Shown in pieces: positions 17,027-26,042 of a DNA stretch of 64,000 nt. Positions within the stretch are counted from its first letter, which is position 1. Each line of letters opens with the position of its first letter. A program made the translations under genes and the position numbers. The notes under the pieces were generated by a model. It saw only the letters and a program-made list of their open reading frames with translations. It was not told the DNA's origin and did no database searches. Source of the DNA: JAFGDH01 sp964441265 (GTDB taxonomy: Archaea > Aenigmatarchaeota > Aenigmatarchaeia > QMZP01 > QMZT01); contig CAYYKJ010000001.1 of NCBI GenBank assembly GCA_964441265.1, forward strand, positions 62,001 to 126,000. The letters are read 5' to 3'.

Positions 17027-17710
17027 TTGTTGCTGAAAACGTCAGGGATCGAGCCCGTTCCGGGCTGGGCGGACAAAGAAGTCTGGGAAATGTACAAGGC
17101 CGAGAAAAACAAAGACCTCAGTAATCCCGCCTACCGGATGCTGTCAGCAGCTGATCCGTTTCAGGATCGGTTTTACGAAGCGAAAAAGCTCGACTGGGAG
17201 GGGGTGGATGAAAAGATCGGGGTTTTGGCCGATAAAATAAAGAAAAATTACCGGCCCGATCTTCTCATAGGAATAGCAAAGGGAGGAGCCCTGTATGTCG
17301 GGAGGCTCGCGGAAAAGCTCGACATCGATCCGGAAGATCCACAAAGGGTAGCCAGGATGAAGATTTCCCATTACAGGAACATTTTGGGCAGAACGGGCAT
17401 GACCCAGACAATACCATGGTTGTTTGCAAAGGCAAGAACAGAAAGCAGTCCGAAAAATTACAGGAATGAAAAGGTCAATTTAAACAACATGAAAGTTATT
17501 CTGGCTGACGACGACCCGGCCACGGGCAAAACCCTCACCAAAGGAAAGGGATTCTGCGAAAAGGAGATGGTAGACGAGGTGAAAAGCGGGACGCTGTTCG
17601 GCTGCCAGGGAATTCCCGCCAAAATCAGGAACGTTATTTTCAGAAACGACGAACCGGACTTCTTCGCAGACCCCGGAGCTTATGCGATATATCCGTGGTA
17701 TCAGATATGA
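17027..17710 (+). CDS. Type I phosphoribosyltransferase-like protein
   Basis: The 227-residue product has a PRTase fold with PDLLIGIAKGGALYVGRLAE and a PRPP-loop-like VILADDDPATGKTL, matching xanthine-guanine or hypoxanthine PRTase relatives. A roughly 70-residue N-terminal region precedes the core and a Cys-containing insert follows the loop. Start TTG at 17027 is proposed because ggtgatc lies directly before it; GTG 17018 overlaps that site. tttataaa at about 16970 gives the promoter. The substrate base is unknown. It is convergent with ugd, three bases apart. Confidence 0.72.
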   Translation: MLLKTSGIEPVPGWADKEVWEMYKAEKNKDLSNPAYRMLSAADPFQDRFYEAKKLDWEGVDEKIGVLADKIKKNYRPDLLIGIAKGGALYVGRLAEKLDIDPEDPQRVARMKISHYRNILGRTGMTQTIPWLFAKARTESSPKNYRNEKVNLNNMKVILADDDPATGKTLTKGKGFCEKEMVDEVKSGTLFGCQGIPAKIRNVIFRNDEPDFFADPGAYAIYPWYQI

Positions 17711-17713
17711 TTC

Positions 17714-19003
17714 TCACCAGCAGATACCCTCGAAACCGGAAACCTTGTCCGGGTCGAGCGCCTTCCTCCCCTCTATTATGATCCTCTCTTTCATGCCGGA
17801 GAAATCGACATCCGTGAGGTTCCTGAACTCGTCCCATTCGGTCACCACCAGGCAGGCATCTGCCCCCTCGAGTGCTTCCCTGGAAGACTGGGCGTATTCG
17901 ATGTCCGGGAAGACCCTCTTCATGTTCTCCGCCGCCTTGGGGTCGTAAGCGACCACGGAGGCGCCCTTCTCTTTCAGCTTCCCTATTATCCCCGCGGAGG
18001 GGGCCTCCCTTATGTCGTCAGAGCCGGGCTTGAAGGCGAGCCCGAGAACCGCGACCCTCTTACCCTTCAGGTCCGTCTTCTCCTCCAGCATCCTCACCAT
18101 CATGGTCTTCTGTTTCTTGTTAACTGAAAGAGTCCTGTCGAGCAGTTCCGGTTCTGCCCCCAGAACCCTTGCCTTGGAAACCAGGGCCTCCACGTCTTTG
18201 GGAAAACAGCTTCCCCCGAATCCCGCTCCCGCCCACAGGAAGAGCGGAGATATTCTCTTGTCCAGGCCGACGCCCTCCATCACGTCGTAGACGTCTATGC
18301 CCATCCTCTTGCAAATGTTGCCGATCTCGTTGGAAAACGATATCTTGGTGGCGAGGAAAGAATTGGCGGTGTACTTGATCATCTCCGCGACCTTTATCTT
18401 GGTCCTGAGTATCTCCGCGTCGAAATTGCCGTAAAGCTTCTCGAGCACGTCTCCCGACCTGCTGTCCAGCTCCCCTATAACCACCCGGTCCGGGTTCAGA
18501 AAGTCCTCCATCGCCTTGCCCTCACGGAGGAATTCCGGATTCATGCAAACCCCGAAATCCTCGCCTGCCTTCTTCCCGGACTCCTTCTCCAGGTTCTTCA
18601 TCACCACGTCTTCGGTGGTTCCCGGGACCACGGTGGATTTGACGACCACGACGTGGTAGGAATCCTTTTCGCCGAGAGCCTTTCCGATCTGCTCTGATAC
18701 CTTTTCTATGAAGCTCAGGTCTATGCTGCCGTCCTCTCTGGACGGGGTACCCACGGATACGAAGGTGACCTCGGTGAATTCGAGTGCCTTCCCCAGGTCG
18801 GTGGTCGCCCTGAAAAGTCCCCTGGATATGGAATCCTTCAGCTTCTCTTCCAGGCCTGGTTCGTATATGGGGGATTCGCCCCGGTTTATCCTTTCTACTT
18901 TTTCCTCGATTATGTCCACGCAGGTGACCTTGTTTCCCTTGGAGGAGAACCCCACTCCTGTGGAGAGACCGACGTATCCCGTACCCACTATTGAAACGTT
19001 CAT
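17714..19003 (-). CDS. UDP-glucose/GDP-mannose 6-dehydrogenase family
   Basis: It oxidises a nucleotide sugar to the uronic acid with two NAD+. The 429-residue product has the NAD-binding GTGYVGLSTGVGF, the catalytic Cys in GGSCFPKDVEAL, and the C-terminal UDP-binding domain (VLGLAFKPGSDDIREAPS). Whether the substrate is UDP-Glc, UDP-GlcNAc or GDP-Man cannot be told. The ATG at 19003 is placed for leaderless initiation from an aatttaaatt box; ATG 19012 is the alternative. It is divergent from two sugar nucleotidyltransferase genes, which suggests surface polysaccharide or glycoprotein precursors. Confidence 0.92.
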   Translation of the reverse strand: MNVSIVGTGYVGLSTGVGFSSKGNKVTCVDIIEEKVERINRGESPIYEPGLEEKLKDSISRGLFRATTDLGKALEFTEVTFVSVGTPSREDGSIDLSFIEKVSEQIGKALGEKDSYHVVVVKSTVVPGTTEDVVMKNLEKESGKKAGEDFGVCMNPEFLREGKAMEDFLNPDRVVIGELDSRSGDVLEKLYGNFDAEILRTKIKVAEMIKYTANSFLATKISFSNEIGNICKRMGIDVYDVMEGVGLDKRISPLFLWAGAGFGGSCFPKDVEALVSKARVLGAEPELLDRTLSVNKKQKTMMVRMLEEKTDLKGKRVAVLGLAFKPGSDDIREAPSAGIIGKLKEKGASVVAYDPKAAENMKRVFPDIEYAQSSREALEGADACLVVTEWDEFRNLTDVDFSGMKERIIIEGRKALDPDKVSGFEGICW

Positions 19004-19100
19004 AATAACCATAATACCCGAAACAATTTAAATTTTAGTTCCCCCGCGGCGTGTTACGATGTAATACTATTTAAATAATGAAATGAAATTTAGATTTATT

Positions 19101-19943
19101 ATGAAGGAGAGAATAACCCTCACCATAGACAAGGAAATACTCGCCAGGCTGGACAAAATCATAGACGGCCTGAACATCAGGAACCGCTCCCACGCCACTG
19201 AGATGATAATATCCAAATACCTAAATTTCCAGGGCCTGGATCAGGCGGTGATACTCTGCGGGGGCAAGGGAACCAGGCTGAGGCCGATCACGTACGAGAT
19301 ACCCAAGCCCCTAGTGCCGGTGCACGGAAAGCCGCTACTGGAACACATATTCGACCTTCTCAAGAAGTACGAAATAAAAAAGGTGATACTCTCCACCGGT
19401 CACATGAAAGAAAGGATAAAGGAGCACGTGGGTGACGGGAACAAATACGGACTGAAAATCAGATATGTCGAGGAAGACAAAGAGCTCGGAACCGCCGGTC
19501 CGCTGAGACTGGCCAAAAAGTTCATCAAGAAGACGTTCATAATGTCCAACGGGGACGAGCTCAAGAACATAAACATAATGGACATGTACGAGTTCCACAA
19601 AAGGAACAATTCCCTGGCCACCATAGCCCTCACGACAATCGAAAACCCCAGACAGTATGGGGTGGCGAGGCTGGAGGGGAGCAGGATCGTGGATTTCGTA
19701 GAGAAGCCCAAAAAGGGGAAGGAACCATCGAGACTGATAAACGCGGGCTTCTACATACTGGAGCCCGAGGTGATCGACATGATTCCCTCATCCGGATCCT
19801 GCATGATCGAGAAGGAAATCTTCCCCCAGCTGGCGAGGAAGGGGCGCCTGTTCGGGTTCCCCTTCTCCGGGCAGTGGTTCGACACGGGGAATATGGAAAG
19901 GTACGAGCGGGCTCTGAAAAACTGGAAAGACATCAGCATATAA
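19101..19943 (+). CDS. Ribbon-helix-helix domain fused to sugar-1-phosphate nucleotidyltransferase
   Basis: 280 residues. Residues 1-44 are a ribbon-helix-helix DNA-binding unit (RITLTIDKEILARLDKII, then RSHATEMIISKYL). From about residue 48 a complete NDP-sugar pyrophosphorylase follows (ILCGGKGTRLRPITYEIPKP, GTAGPLRLAKKF, NGDELKNINI). The start at 19101 is favoured by an atttaaat box centred about 28 bases before it; ATG 19083 adds six residues. The enzyme would make NDP-glucose or GDP-mannose type sugars. The fused domain suggests DNA binding or dimerisation. A second, unfused paralogue follows 22 bp downstream. Confidence 0.88.
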   Translation: MKERITLTIDKEILARLDKIIDGLNIRNRSHATEMIISKYLNFQGLDQAVILCGGKGTRLRPITYEIPKPLVPVHGKPLLEHIFDLLKKYEIKKVILSTGHMKERIKEHVGDGNKYGLKIRYVEEDKELGTAGPLRLAKKFIKKTFIMSNGDELKNINIMDMYEFHKRNNSLATIALTTIENPRQYGVARLEGSRIVDFVEKPKKGKEPSRLINAGFYILEPEVIDMIPSSGSCMIEKEIFPQLARKGRLFGFPFSGQWFDTGNMERYERALKNWKDISI

Positions 19944-19965
19944 ACAACGGGGTGTATGTTTCTTC

Positions 19966-20688
19966 ATGAAGGCTGTCATACTTGCAGGGGGCAAGGGAAC
20001 CAGGCTGAGGCCGCTGACGGAAAAGGTGCCCAAGCCGATGCTACCGATCAGGGGAAAACCGATGCTAGAATACCTGGTCGGACACCTGAAAAAACACGGA
20101 ATCACCGAACTTATAATGACGATCGGCTACAGGAAAGATGAAATAAAGAAGCATTTCGGGGACGGCTCGGGTTTCGGGGTCTCCATCGAATACCACGAAG
20201 AGGAGAAGCCCATGGGTACCGCAGGATGCCTGCTTCCGCTCAAAGAGAAGCTCGGAGAAACCTTCCTCCTCATCGGGGCGGACAACCTGACCAACCTTGA
20301 TATGGGAAAATTCATCCGTTTCCATCGTGAGAAAGGGGGGATCATGAGTGTCGCCCTCTTCAAATTCAGGCAGAAGATAAAGTGGGGTATATACGAAACC
20401 GATGTTGATTCCAGGATCACGGGTTTCGAGGAAAAGCCGACCTACGTCCATCACGGGGGGACCATGATATTCTGCGTCGAGCCCGGAATTTTTGATCACA
20501 CACCGGAAAGGGACGGCGTGGTGAACCTGACCGACCACGTGATCCCGGCCATGATCGGAAAGGAGGAAAAGATATACGGTTACCCCTTTTCAGGCTTCTG
20601 GGCGGACATAGGGAGCCTGGAGGAATACGAAAGGGTGAAAAAAGGGGTTTCTGAATCACAATCCTTCACAGCCATTCCCTTTTCCTGA
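19966..20688 (+). CDS. Sugar-1-phosphate nucleotidyltransferase
   Basis: The 240-residue GT-A-like pyrophosphorylase domain carries AVILAGGKGTRLRPLTEKVP, the GTAGCLLPLKEKL segment and IGADNLTNLDM metal-binding region. It lacks the C-terminal left-handed beta-helix found in bifunctional members. It is paralogous to the RHH-fused enzyme just upstream and probably co-transcribed. The 3' end overlaps the convergent corA gene by 23 bp. Confidence 0.9.
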   Translation: MKAVILAGGKGTRLRPLTEKVPKPMLPIRGKPMLEYLVGHLKKHGITELIMTIGYRKDEIKKHFGDGSGFGVSIEYHEEEKPMGTAGCLLPLKEKLGETFLLIGADNLTNLDMGKFIRFHREKGGIMSVALFKFRQKIKWGIYETDVDSRITGFEEKPTYVHHGGTMIFCVEPGIFDHTPERDGVVNLTDHVIPAMIGKEEKIYGYPFSGFWADIGSLEEYERVKKGVSESQSFTAIPFS

Positions 20689-21730
20689 AATAAAACACCA
20701 TCAGGAGGGCGATTATTATCATCACTAACCACACCACGGGATAGCCTGGAGGCCAACTCAGTTCCGGCATGAACTCGAAATTCATGCCGTATATCCCGGC
20801 AATGAATGTAAGGGGTATGAATATGGTGGCTATAATCGTGAGAACCTTCATGACCTGGTTCATCCTGTTGCTTATGCTGGACATGTACAGGTCCAGCATC
20901 CCGGAAACCATGTCCCTGAACGTCTCGACCGTATCAATTACCTGGATGGTATGGTCATAAACGTCCCGGAGGTATATCCTGGTTTTCTTCTCGATGATAC
21001 CGGATTCGCTCCTCTCGAGACCGCTCACAGCTTCCCTGAGGGGCCAGACTGATTTCCTGAGGAATATCATCTCCCTCTTCAGCGCATATATTTTTTCCAG
21101 AGTCTCTGACCTGGGATTGTCCACGAGTCCCTCCTCCATGGATTCCACCCTCTCCCCGAATTTCTCGAGTATGAGGAAGTAATTATCGACGACGGAATCG
21201 AGAAGGGAATACGAAAGATAATCCGCCCCGGATTTTCTCATCCTTCCTTTGCCTTCTTCAAGTCTCTTCCTCACGAGATCGAATATGTCCCCGGCCGCTT
21301 CCTGAAATGATATCACGTAGTTTTCCCCGAGTATCAGGCTGACCTGCTCTGATCTGGTCTCCTCCTTCTTGTCATCGAACGAGAGCATCTTGAGGACAAC
21401 GAAAATATAATCGTCAAACTCCTCCATTTTCGGCCGCTGGCCGGTGTTCATAATGTCCTCCAGAACCAGGGGATGAATCCCGAAATGTTTTCCTATTTTT
21501 TCGGTGGTTTCGACATCGTGCAGGCCGTCTATGTTTATCCACGTGACCGTAGGCCTGTCCCTGAAGGGGAAGCATTCCTCTATATTCTTCACTTCCCTCC
21601 GGGTGAAATGGTTTTCGTCATAATCGATAAGCGTTATCTTTATTTCATCCGACTTACGCTCACCTATGTGAACCAGAGTCCCGGGACCCTTACTACTCTT
21701 CCCGGAAACGGTCCTGAAAAATCTCGACAT
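20666..21730 (-). CDS. corA: CorA-type magnesium/cobalt transporter
   Basis: A homopentameric divalent-cation channel of the plasma membrane. The 354-residue product has the cytoplasmic funnel (TWINIDGLHDVETTEKIGKH, LEDIMNTGQRPKMEEFDDYI), a long stalk helix and two C-terminal helices joined by the filter motif YGMN. The basic C-terminus FRKREW is typical. It is convergent with the nucleotidyltransferase gene. Confidence 0.95.
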   Translation of the reverse strand: MSRFFRTVSGKSSKGPGTLVHIGERKSDEIKITLIDYDENHFTRREVKNIEECFPFRDRPTVTWINIDGLHDVETTEKIGKHFGIHPLVLEDIMNTGQRPKMEEFDDYIFVVLKMLSFDDKKEETRSEQVSLILGENYVISFQEAAGDIFDLVRKRLEEGKGRMRKSGADYLSYSLLDSVVDNYFLILEKFGERVESMEEGLVDNPRSETLEKIYALKREMIFLRKSVWPLREAVSGLERSESGIIEKKTRIYLRDVYDHTIQVIDTVETFRDMVSGMLDLYMSSISNRMNQVMKVLTIIATIFIPLTFIAGIYGMNFEFMPELSWPPGYPVVWLVMIIIALLMVFYFRKREWL

Positions 21731-21880
21731 AATACCGTTTATTTTTTATCCGGGGATTTAAAAGCAAGTTAAATGTGTTTCATCACGACCGAAACCCGGA
21801 ACAAGCCCGTACCCCAAACCAGCAGGTATTTAAATTAACCACGTTAATATATCGAATAAAACCAACGTTATGTGATTCGA

Positions 21881-22411
21881 ATGGCGCTGAGACCAGCAAA
21901 ATGCTACAGGAAGCATGAGAGGCCTAACACGAGGGTGAGCACAAGCAGGCCCAGGAAGAGCTACGTCAAGGGAGTCCCGGGAATAAAGATACACAGGTTC
22001 GAGCACGGCAACAAGGACAAATCATATTCAATGAAGATGTATCTCCGGGCGAGGCAGCAGGTCCAGATACGGCACAACGCCCTCGAGGCGGCAAGGGTTT
22101 CCATCTCCAAGGATCTCGCCAAAACGGTGGGCGAGGAATCATTCTTCATAAAGGTTCTGGTCTATCCCCACCACGTACTCAGGGAAAACCCACTGGCAAC
22201 AGGAGCGGGCGCGGACCGTTTCCAGACCGGTATGCGAAAGTCCTTCGGAAGACCCATAAGCAAGGCCGCGAGGGTGAAGGAAGGCCAGAATATAATAGAG
22301 ATCCGCCTGGACAAAAAGAACATCCGCTTCGGGAAGAAGGCGCTCAAGATAGGGGCGGCCAAGGTCCCGACTGCGTGCATAATAGAAATGATCGAAAAGA
22401 AGTCGTCCTGA
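21881..22411 (+). CDS. rpl10e: 50S ribosomal protein L10e (uL16)
   Basis: It sits near the peptidyl-transferase centre and the A-site tRNA. The 176-residue product begins ALRPAKCYRKHERPNTR, as in archaeal L10e, and contains QVQIRHNALEAARVSISKDL and GADRFQTGMRKSFGRP. A GTG nine bases upstream is in frame, but the ATG at 21881 matches family N-termini and has a tgtgat site nearby. It appears to be monocistronic, with a TATA-like taatatat upstream. Confidence 0.95.
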   Translation: MALRPAKCYRKHERPNTRVSTSRPRKSYVKGVPGIKIHRFEHGNKDKSYSMKMYLRARQQVQIRHNALEAARVSISKDLAKTVGEESFFIKVLVYPHHVLRENPLATGAGADRFQTGMRKSFGRPISKAARVKEGQNIIEIRLDKKNIRFGKKALKIGAAKVPTACIIEMIEKKSS

Positions 22412-22521
22412 TTGTCAATAAATTAATTTCTCCGATTTCCAGTTTATATGGAGAGGCGGGAGATTGAAAAATAAAGAAAAAGAAGGGGAATACGGTATCT
22501 TCCAGATGGGTTCTCGGAATT

Positions 22522-22791
22522 TTACTTCTTCAGCAAACCCATGGCCGCCATCAGCACACCTATTAACAAGAACAGCCACCCGATGAATTCGAAAAGGTAC
22601 ACTCCATAGACTGCTGCGCCTCCAGCCATGTTGAACAGGCTTACCTGGAAACCCATTGCGAGCAGGAAGAAAATTCCCGCCCCTGCTATGAAGTTGAATC
22701 CCTTCTCTGCTTTCGCTCGGATTTTTGCGTATTCTGCAAATACTGGTGCTAACAGAATTGCTAATGCGAACCAAACCATTTCAAATGCCAT
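22522..22791 (-). CDS. Small multi-pass membrane protein
   Basis: 89 residues with three hydrophobic helices (MVWFALAILLAPVFA, FIAGAGIFFLLAMGF, LFEFIGWLFLLIGVLMA) joined by short loops. No family recognised. It lies 72 bp downstream of, and on the same strand as, the SpoIIM-like gene, with AT-rich sequence between, so it may have its own promoter. Confidence 0.6.
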   Translation of the reverse strand: MAFEMVWFALAILLAPVFAEYAKIRAKAEKGFNFIAGAGIFFLLAMGFQVSLFNMAGGAAVYGVYLFEFIGWLFLLIGVLMAAMGLLKK

Positions 22792-22863
22792 GTTTGGACA
22801 CCTATTAAATATTTGGGACGTGACCCCCTTATAAGTATATATTCGACGATCAACGTTTTTACT

Positions 22864-23673
22864 CTAGAGATAAACTTCGATAAACGCCGCCATCAAAATG
22901 AAAATTATCCCCACAGCGAGTATGATGACGCTGTCCAGGAATATTTTGAAAAGTATCTCCTTCCTGTGGCTGCGGATTATGGCGGCGGAAAAAAGGCCCC
23001 CGGCCAGACCGGCACAGAGATAGCCAACCACCTCCGGAATCCCATGGGGCAGGAACTGGAAAGTGACAATGGGAATCTCGAATACCGATTTGGAAAGCTC
23101 ACCTATGTAGACACCCAGTATGGAGGCGTTCCAGACAAGGATGAAGACCGCTCCGGCTCCGAAAAGCACCGAGAAAACGAAGGCAAACAAAAGGACCTGC
23201 ATGTTGTTCGCGGTGACCCCGATAAAGGAATTGAAAGATCCCTTGGTTATCGCATTCCCACTGATGGATGCACGGACGTTCTGTATCTCAGTCAGCTGGA
23301 CCTGGAAAAATGTCGGCTCCATGAAGAACGCCCACAGGGAAAAGGCGAATGTTGCGCCCAGGAAGTAGAAAAGAAAAATGAGTATGTCCTTTTCGTGTCT
23401 GCTCCAAAAACCCTTTGAATAATGCTTCTCGATGCCGTCCTCTTCCATCTCCTCTTCCTTCTTTATCACGGTGGTGAAGAAATACACCGAAGGTATTATG
23501 GTGAACATAACCGAGAACAGTCCGGATATGTTGAAGCACACCGTCCCTATGTTGATCTTGTAGGCGAGATGGCTGCTGAGGATGATCGCTATGTTGGTTA
23601 TCAGGAATGCCCATATGAAGGTAAGATACGGGCTCCTGTTGACTTCCTTGAAATTGAGAACCGATTCCAGCAT
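22864..23673 (-). CDS. SpoIIM/DUF95 family integral membrane protein
   Basis: 269 residues with about six membrane helices. The C-terminal half fits the stage II sporulation protein M-like family widespread in archaea (FVFSVLFGAGAVFILVWNAS, ILGVYIGELSK, LPHGIPEVVGYLCAGLAGGL). In bacteria SpoIIM is part of a septal peptidoglycan-degrading complex; archaeal members have no settled function. An acidic cytoplasmic loop (KKEEEMEEDG) separates helices 2 and 3. The DMT transporter gene lies upstream on the same strand. Confidence 0.82.
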   Translation of the reverse strand: MLESVLNFKEVNRSPYLTFIWAFLITNIAIILSSHLAYKINIGTVCFNISGLFSVMFTIIPSVYFFTTVIKKEEEMEEDGIEKHYSKGFWSRHEKDILIFLFYFLGATFAFSLWAFFMEPTFFQVQLTEIQNVRASISGNAITKGSFNSFIGVTANNMQVLLFAFVFSVLFGAGAVFILVWNASILGVYIGELSKSVFEIPIVTFQFLPHGIPEVVGYLCAGLAGGLFSAAIIRSHRKEILFKIFLDSVIILAVGIIFILMAAFIEVYL

Positions 23674-23721
23674 GTTATATTATTCCTCTGACTGATTTAA
23701 ATCCTTCCCTGATTCAGAAAT

Positions 23722-24597
23722 TCAGATGAGAGAAATGGATATTATCCCGGTTATTATCATGAAGATGGCAACGCACTGGAGCGGCTTCAGCTCTTCGCCG
23801 TAAACGAATTTTCCGTAAAGCACGGAGATGAGAGGATTCGAGAAGGTCAGGGCGACCACTATGCTCACCTTCAAGACGCTTATGCCCAGGCTGTAGAAAA
23901 GCGAACCGAACGCCCCCGTAATGGACATGAGGAATATCATGTAAAGCGTCCTTCTCCCCGGGAGGCTCCAGCCCTTCCGTGAAACCTTCAGATTCAGGCC
24001 TGAACCGACCAGCACCCCGACCTCCAGCAACAGGGAGGTGATCACGGGGCCGATTACATTCACCGGAATCTTGAGGAGGAAGAACACGAGCCCCCACAGG
24101 AAGAACGCGACGAAGGCGAAGGGGATACCGCTGGACAGCCTGAAGATACTGGAATTCCTCAGCTCCCTGAAGTCCACCGAGATCAGTATTATCCCTGTTA
24201 TTATCAGCACGAGAGAGAGGACGTTGAGCAATGAGAGGACTTCACCGAAAAAGGCCGCGGAGAGGAGGATGGTCACTATGAACGGGGAATTGGCGACGGG
24301 GGTTATCGCCCCCAACTTACCCAGCCTGACCGCCTTGAAGAAGAACGCGAGGGGAAGGTATCCCACCAGCCCTATGACGACGGCGACCAGAACGAACAGG
24401 GGATCGGGAGTGGAGGCCGGCAGGAAGTAAATCGCGAACGGAAGAAGCATGATCACGATGAGAAGGTTCCTGAAGAACACCGACCTGCTCACCCCGATCT
24501 TCCTGACTATCTCCTGGGATATCCCGTTGCACAGGCCGAAGCCCATCATTGCCACAAGGCCGAAAATTATACCGAGCTCTATTCCCATGAGAATCAT
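23722..24597 (-). CDS. EamA/DMT superfamily transporter
   Basis: 291 residues with ten predicted membrane helices in two five-helix EamA halves, the layout of drug/metabolite transporters. Recognisable pieces: GFGLCNGISQEIVRKIGVSR at the first half and SVLYGKFVYGEELKPLQCVA near the end of the second. Substrate unknown. ATG 24588 is a possible alternative start. It precedes the SpoIIM-like gene on the same strand with a 48-bp gap. Confidence 0.85.
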   Translation of the reverse strand: MILMGIELGIIFGLVAMMGFGLCNGISQEIVRKIGVSRSVFFRNLLIVIMLLPFAIYFLPASTPDPLFVLVAVVIGLVGYLPLAFFFKAVRLGKLGAITPVANSPFIVTILLSAAFFGEVLSLLNVLSLVLIITGIILISVDFRELRNSSIFRLSSGIPFAFVAFFLWGLVFFLLKIPVNVIGPVITSLLLEVGVLVGSGLNLKVSRKGWSLPGRRTLYMIFLMSITGAFGSLFYSLGISVLKVSIVVALTFSNPLISVLYGKFVYGEELKPLQCVAIFMIITGIISISLI

Positions 24598-24634
24598 TTA
24601 CAAAGAATCCATAATATGTGTTGGTGCTTATCTT

Positions 24635-25576
24635 TCAGTGCTTCATGAACTGGGCCAGAAGGGCCTCCAGCTGTATCTCCGGGGAGCCGCCCTGGTTGAG
24701 GCGGAACTCGAACTCACCCACCCTGTCCACCAGTTCGATCTTCTTTTCACCGGGCAGATCTAGCCTGAATATCTGCTTGTGTATCCCCCGGATTATGTCC
24801 TCCCCGGAAAGCCCCTGGGCAATGAGCATGTCGTAGAGCTTCTTCCGGGCCTCCCCGAAGTTTCCCGAAAGGGCGGAGTTTATCATATCCTTTATGTCCT
24901 CGGGCTTGGACAGAGCAGCCGCCTCGTAAACCGTTTCCCTGCTGACCTCCCCGAGTGCGGAGGATGACTGGAGAAGATTGGCCGCGTGCCTGAGGTCCCC
25001 CTCGGATATCTCGTATATTGCCCTGTAGGCGTCATCGGAGACCTTGAGCTTCTCCCCCTTAACGATCCTCCGGAGGAATTCCCTGACGTCCTTCTCCTCC
25101 ATCCTCCTGAAACGGAACACAGAAGTCCTCGACTGTATCGGATCGATTATTCGGGATGAATAATTACAACTCAAAATAAATCTCGCAACATGTGAGAACT
25201 TCTCCATTGTCCTGCGGAGGGCCTGCTGCGCTTCGGGGGTAAGGGCATCGGACTCGTCAAGGAAAACTATCTTGAACTCGGAGCCCATGGATTTCATCCT
25301 GGCAAAGTCCTTGACCTTTCCGCGTACCACGTCTATGCCCCTCTGGTCCGACGCGTTGGTCTCCTGGAAGTTGTCCTTCCAGTTCTTCCCGAACAGCTCC
25401 CTGGCAAGGGTCAGGGCGATGGTTGTCTTCCCCACGCCGGCCGGGCCCGCGAACATCATGTTGGGTATGCTCCCCCCTTTCACCCAAGCTTTGAGCCTGG
25501 AAACCACGTGCTTCTGTCCGATCACGTCGTCGAGTTTTTCGGGCCTGTACTTCTCGGTCCAGATCTCGATCTTCAT
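24635..25576 (-). CDS. rfcS: Replication factor C small subunit
   Basis: A clamp-loader AAA+ ATPase that opens PCNA onto primed DNA. The 313-residue product has Walker A (GPAGVGKTT), Walker B as FLDESD (Ser for the usual Ala), sensor 1 (SCNYSSRI) and the arginine-finger motif as QSRT rather than SRC. C-terminal collar domain present; length is normal. No large subunit gene lies in the window. A TTG-start small zinc protein gene lies 24 bp upstream on the same strand. Confidence 0.95.
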   Translation of the reverse strand: MKIEIWTEKYRPEKLDDVIGQKHVVSRLKAWVKGGSIPNMMFAGPAGVGKTTIALTLARELFGKNWKDNFQETNASDQRGIDVVRGKVKDFARMKSMGSEFKIVFLDESDALTPEAQQALRRTMEKFSHVARFILSCNYSSRIIDPIQSRTSVFRFRRMEEKDVREFLRRIVKGEKLKVSDDAYRAIYEISEGDLRHAANLLQSSSALGEVSRETVYEAAALSKPEDIKDMINSALSGNFGEARKKLYDMLIAQGLSGEDIIRGIHKQIFRLDLPGEKKIELVDRVGEFEFRLNQGGSPEIQLEALLAQFMKH

Positions 25577-25600
25577 AAGAAGGATAGGTATTCAGTATAT

Positions 25601-25912
25601 TTATTGGTTTAGGTTATTGCTCTCCAGAAATATATCCGAATCATGGATTCCGCTCAGAATCTCTTCCCATGGTTTTCGCAAACTGTTTCCGTATCCGTCG
25701 CATTTTATACAGTCGTTCGGAGTATCGGGATTCCCCCTCCCCTGGAACTGGTCATGCCCCAGGCCGGGGTACTCCCCGCTGCCCAAACAGTCCGGACAGA
25801 CCACTTTCACGTACTTGCCGTACTTTCGTTTTAACTCGGCCCCGATCTTATATGATTTCGTATTCTCGAAATTATCCCTTGGCACGATATTCACCCAAAT
25901 ATACTTACTCAA
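25601..25912 (-). CDS. Small zinc-binding protein, DnaJ-like Cys pairs
   Basis: 103 residues with two CxxCxGxG-like units (CPDCLGSGEY and CIKCDGYGNS), as in one DnaJ zinc centre, so probably binding one zinc. N-terminal part may be a short alpha/beta domain (KYIWVNIVPRDNFENTKSYK). The TTG start is supported by a tttatata box about 25 bases upstream. A 13-bp palindrome overlaps the predicted transcription start. Function unknown. Confidence 0.62.
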   Translation of the reverse strand: MSKYIWVNIVPRDNFENTKSYKIGAELKRKYGKYVKVVCPDCLGSGEYPGLGHDQFQGRGNPDTPNDCIKCDGYGNSLRKPWEEILSGIHDSDIFLESNNLNQ

Positions 25913-25913
25913 T

Positions 25914-25926
25914 AGTGATAATCACT
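25914..25926. promoter_or_regulatory. Inverted repeat agtgat-a-atcact at a promoter
   Basis: A perfect inverted repeat with six-base arms and one central base lies between the TATA-like box of the small zinc-protein gene and its TTG start, and about 40 bp from the TATA-like box of the divergent kinase-fusion gene. Position fits an operator that blocks transcription start. No regulator gene is adjacent. Confidence 0.45.
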
Positions 25927-26042
25927 TCTATATAAAACCTTCCTTCGGGTTTTGTTAATAAATTTATATCCCCCATCCAAGAAATTATCAGGTCTGCGGG
26001 GCGCGGATTTCTCCAGTGCCTTCCGCTGCCGAGGGTGATCTC

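Noticed and set aside
24635..25576. RfcS Walker B Ser and altered SRC motif as a sign of inactivity
   Set aside because: Catalytic Asp, Glu and the arginine finger are retained; the changes are conservative.
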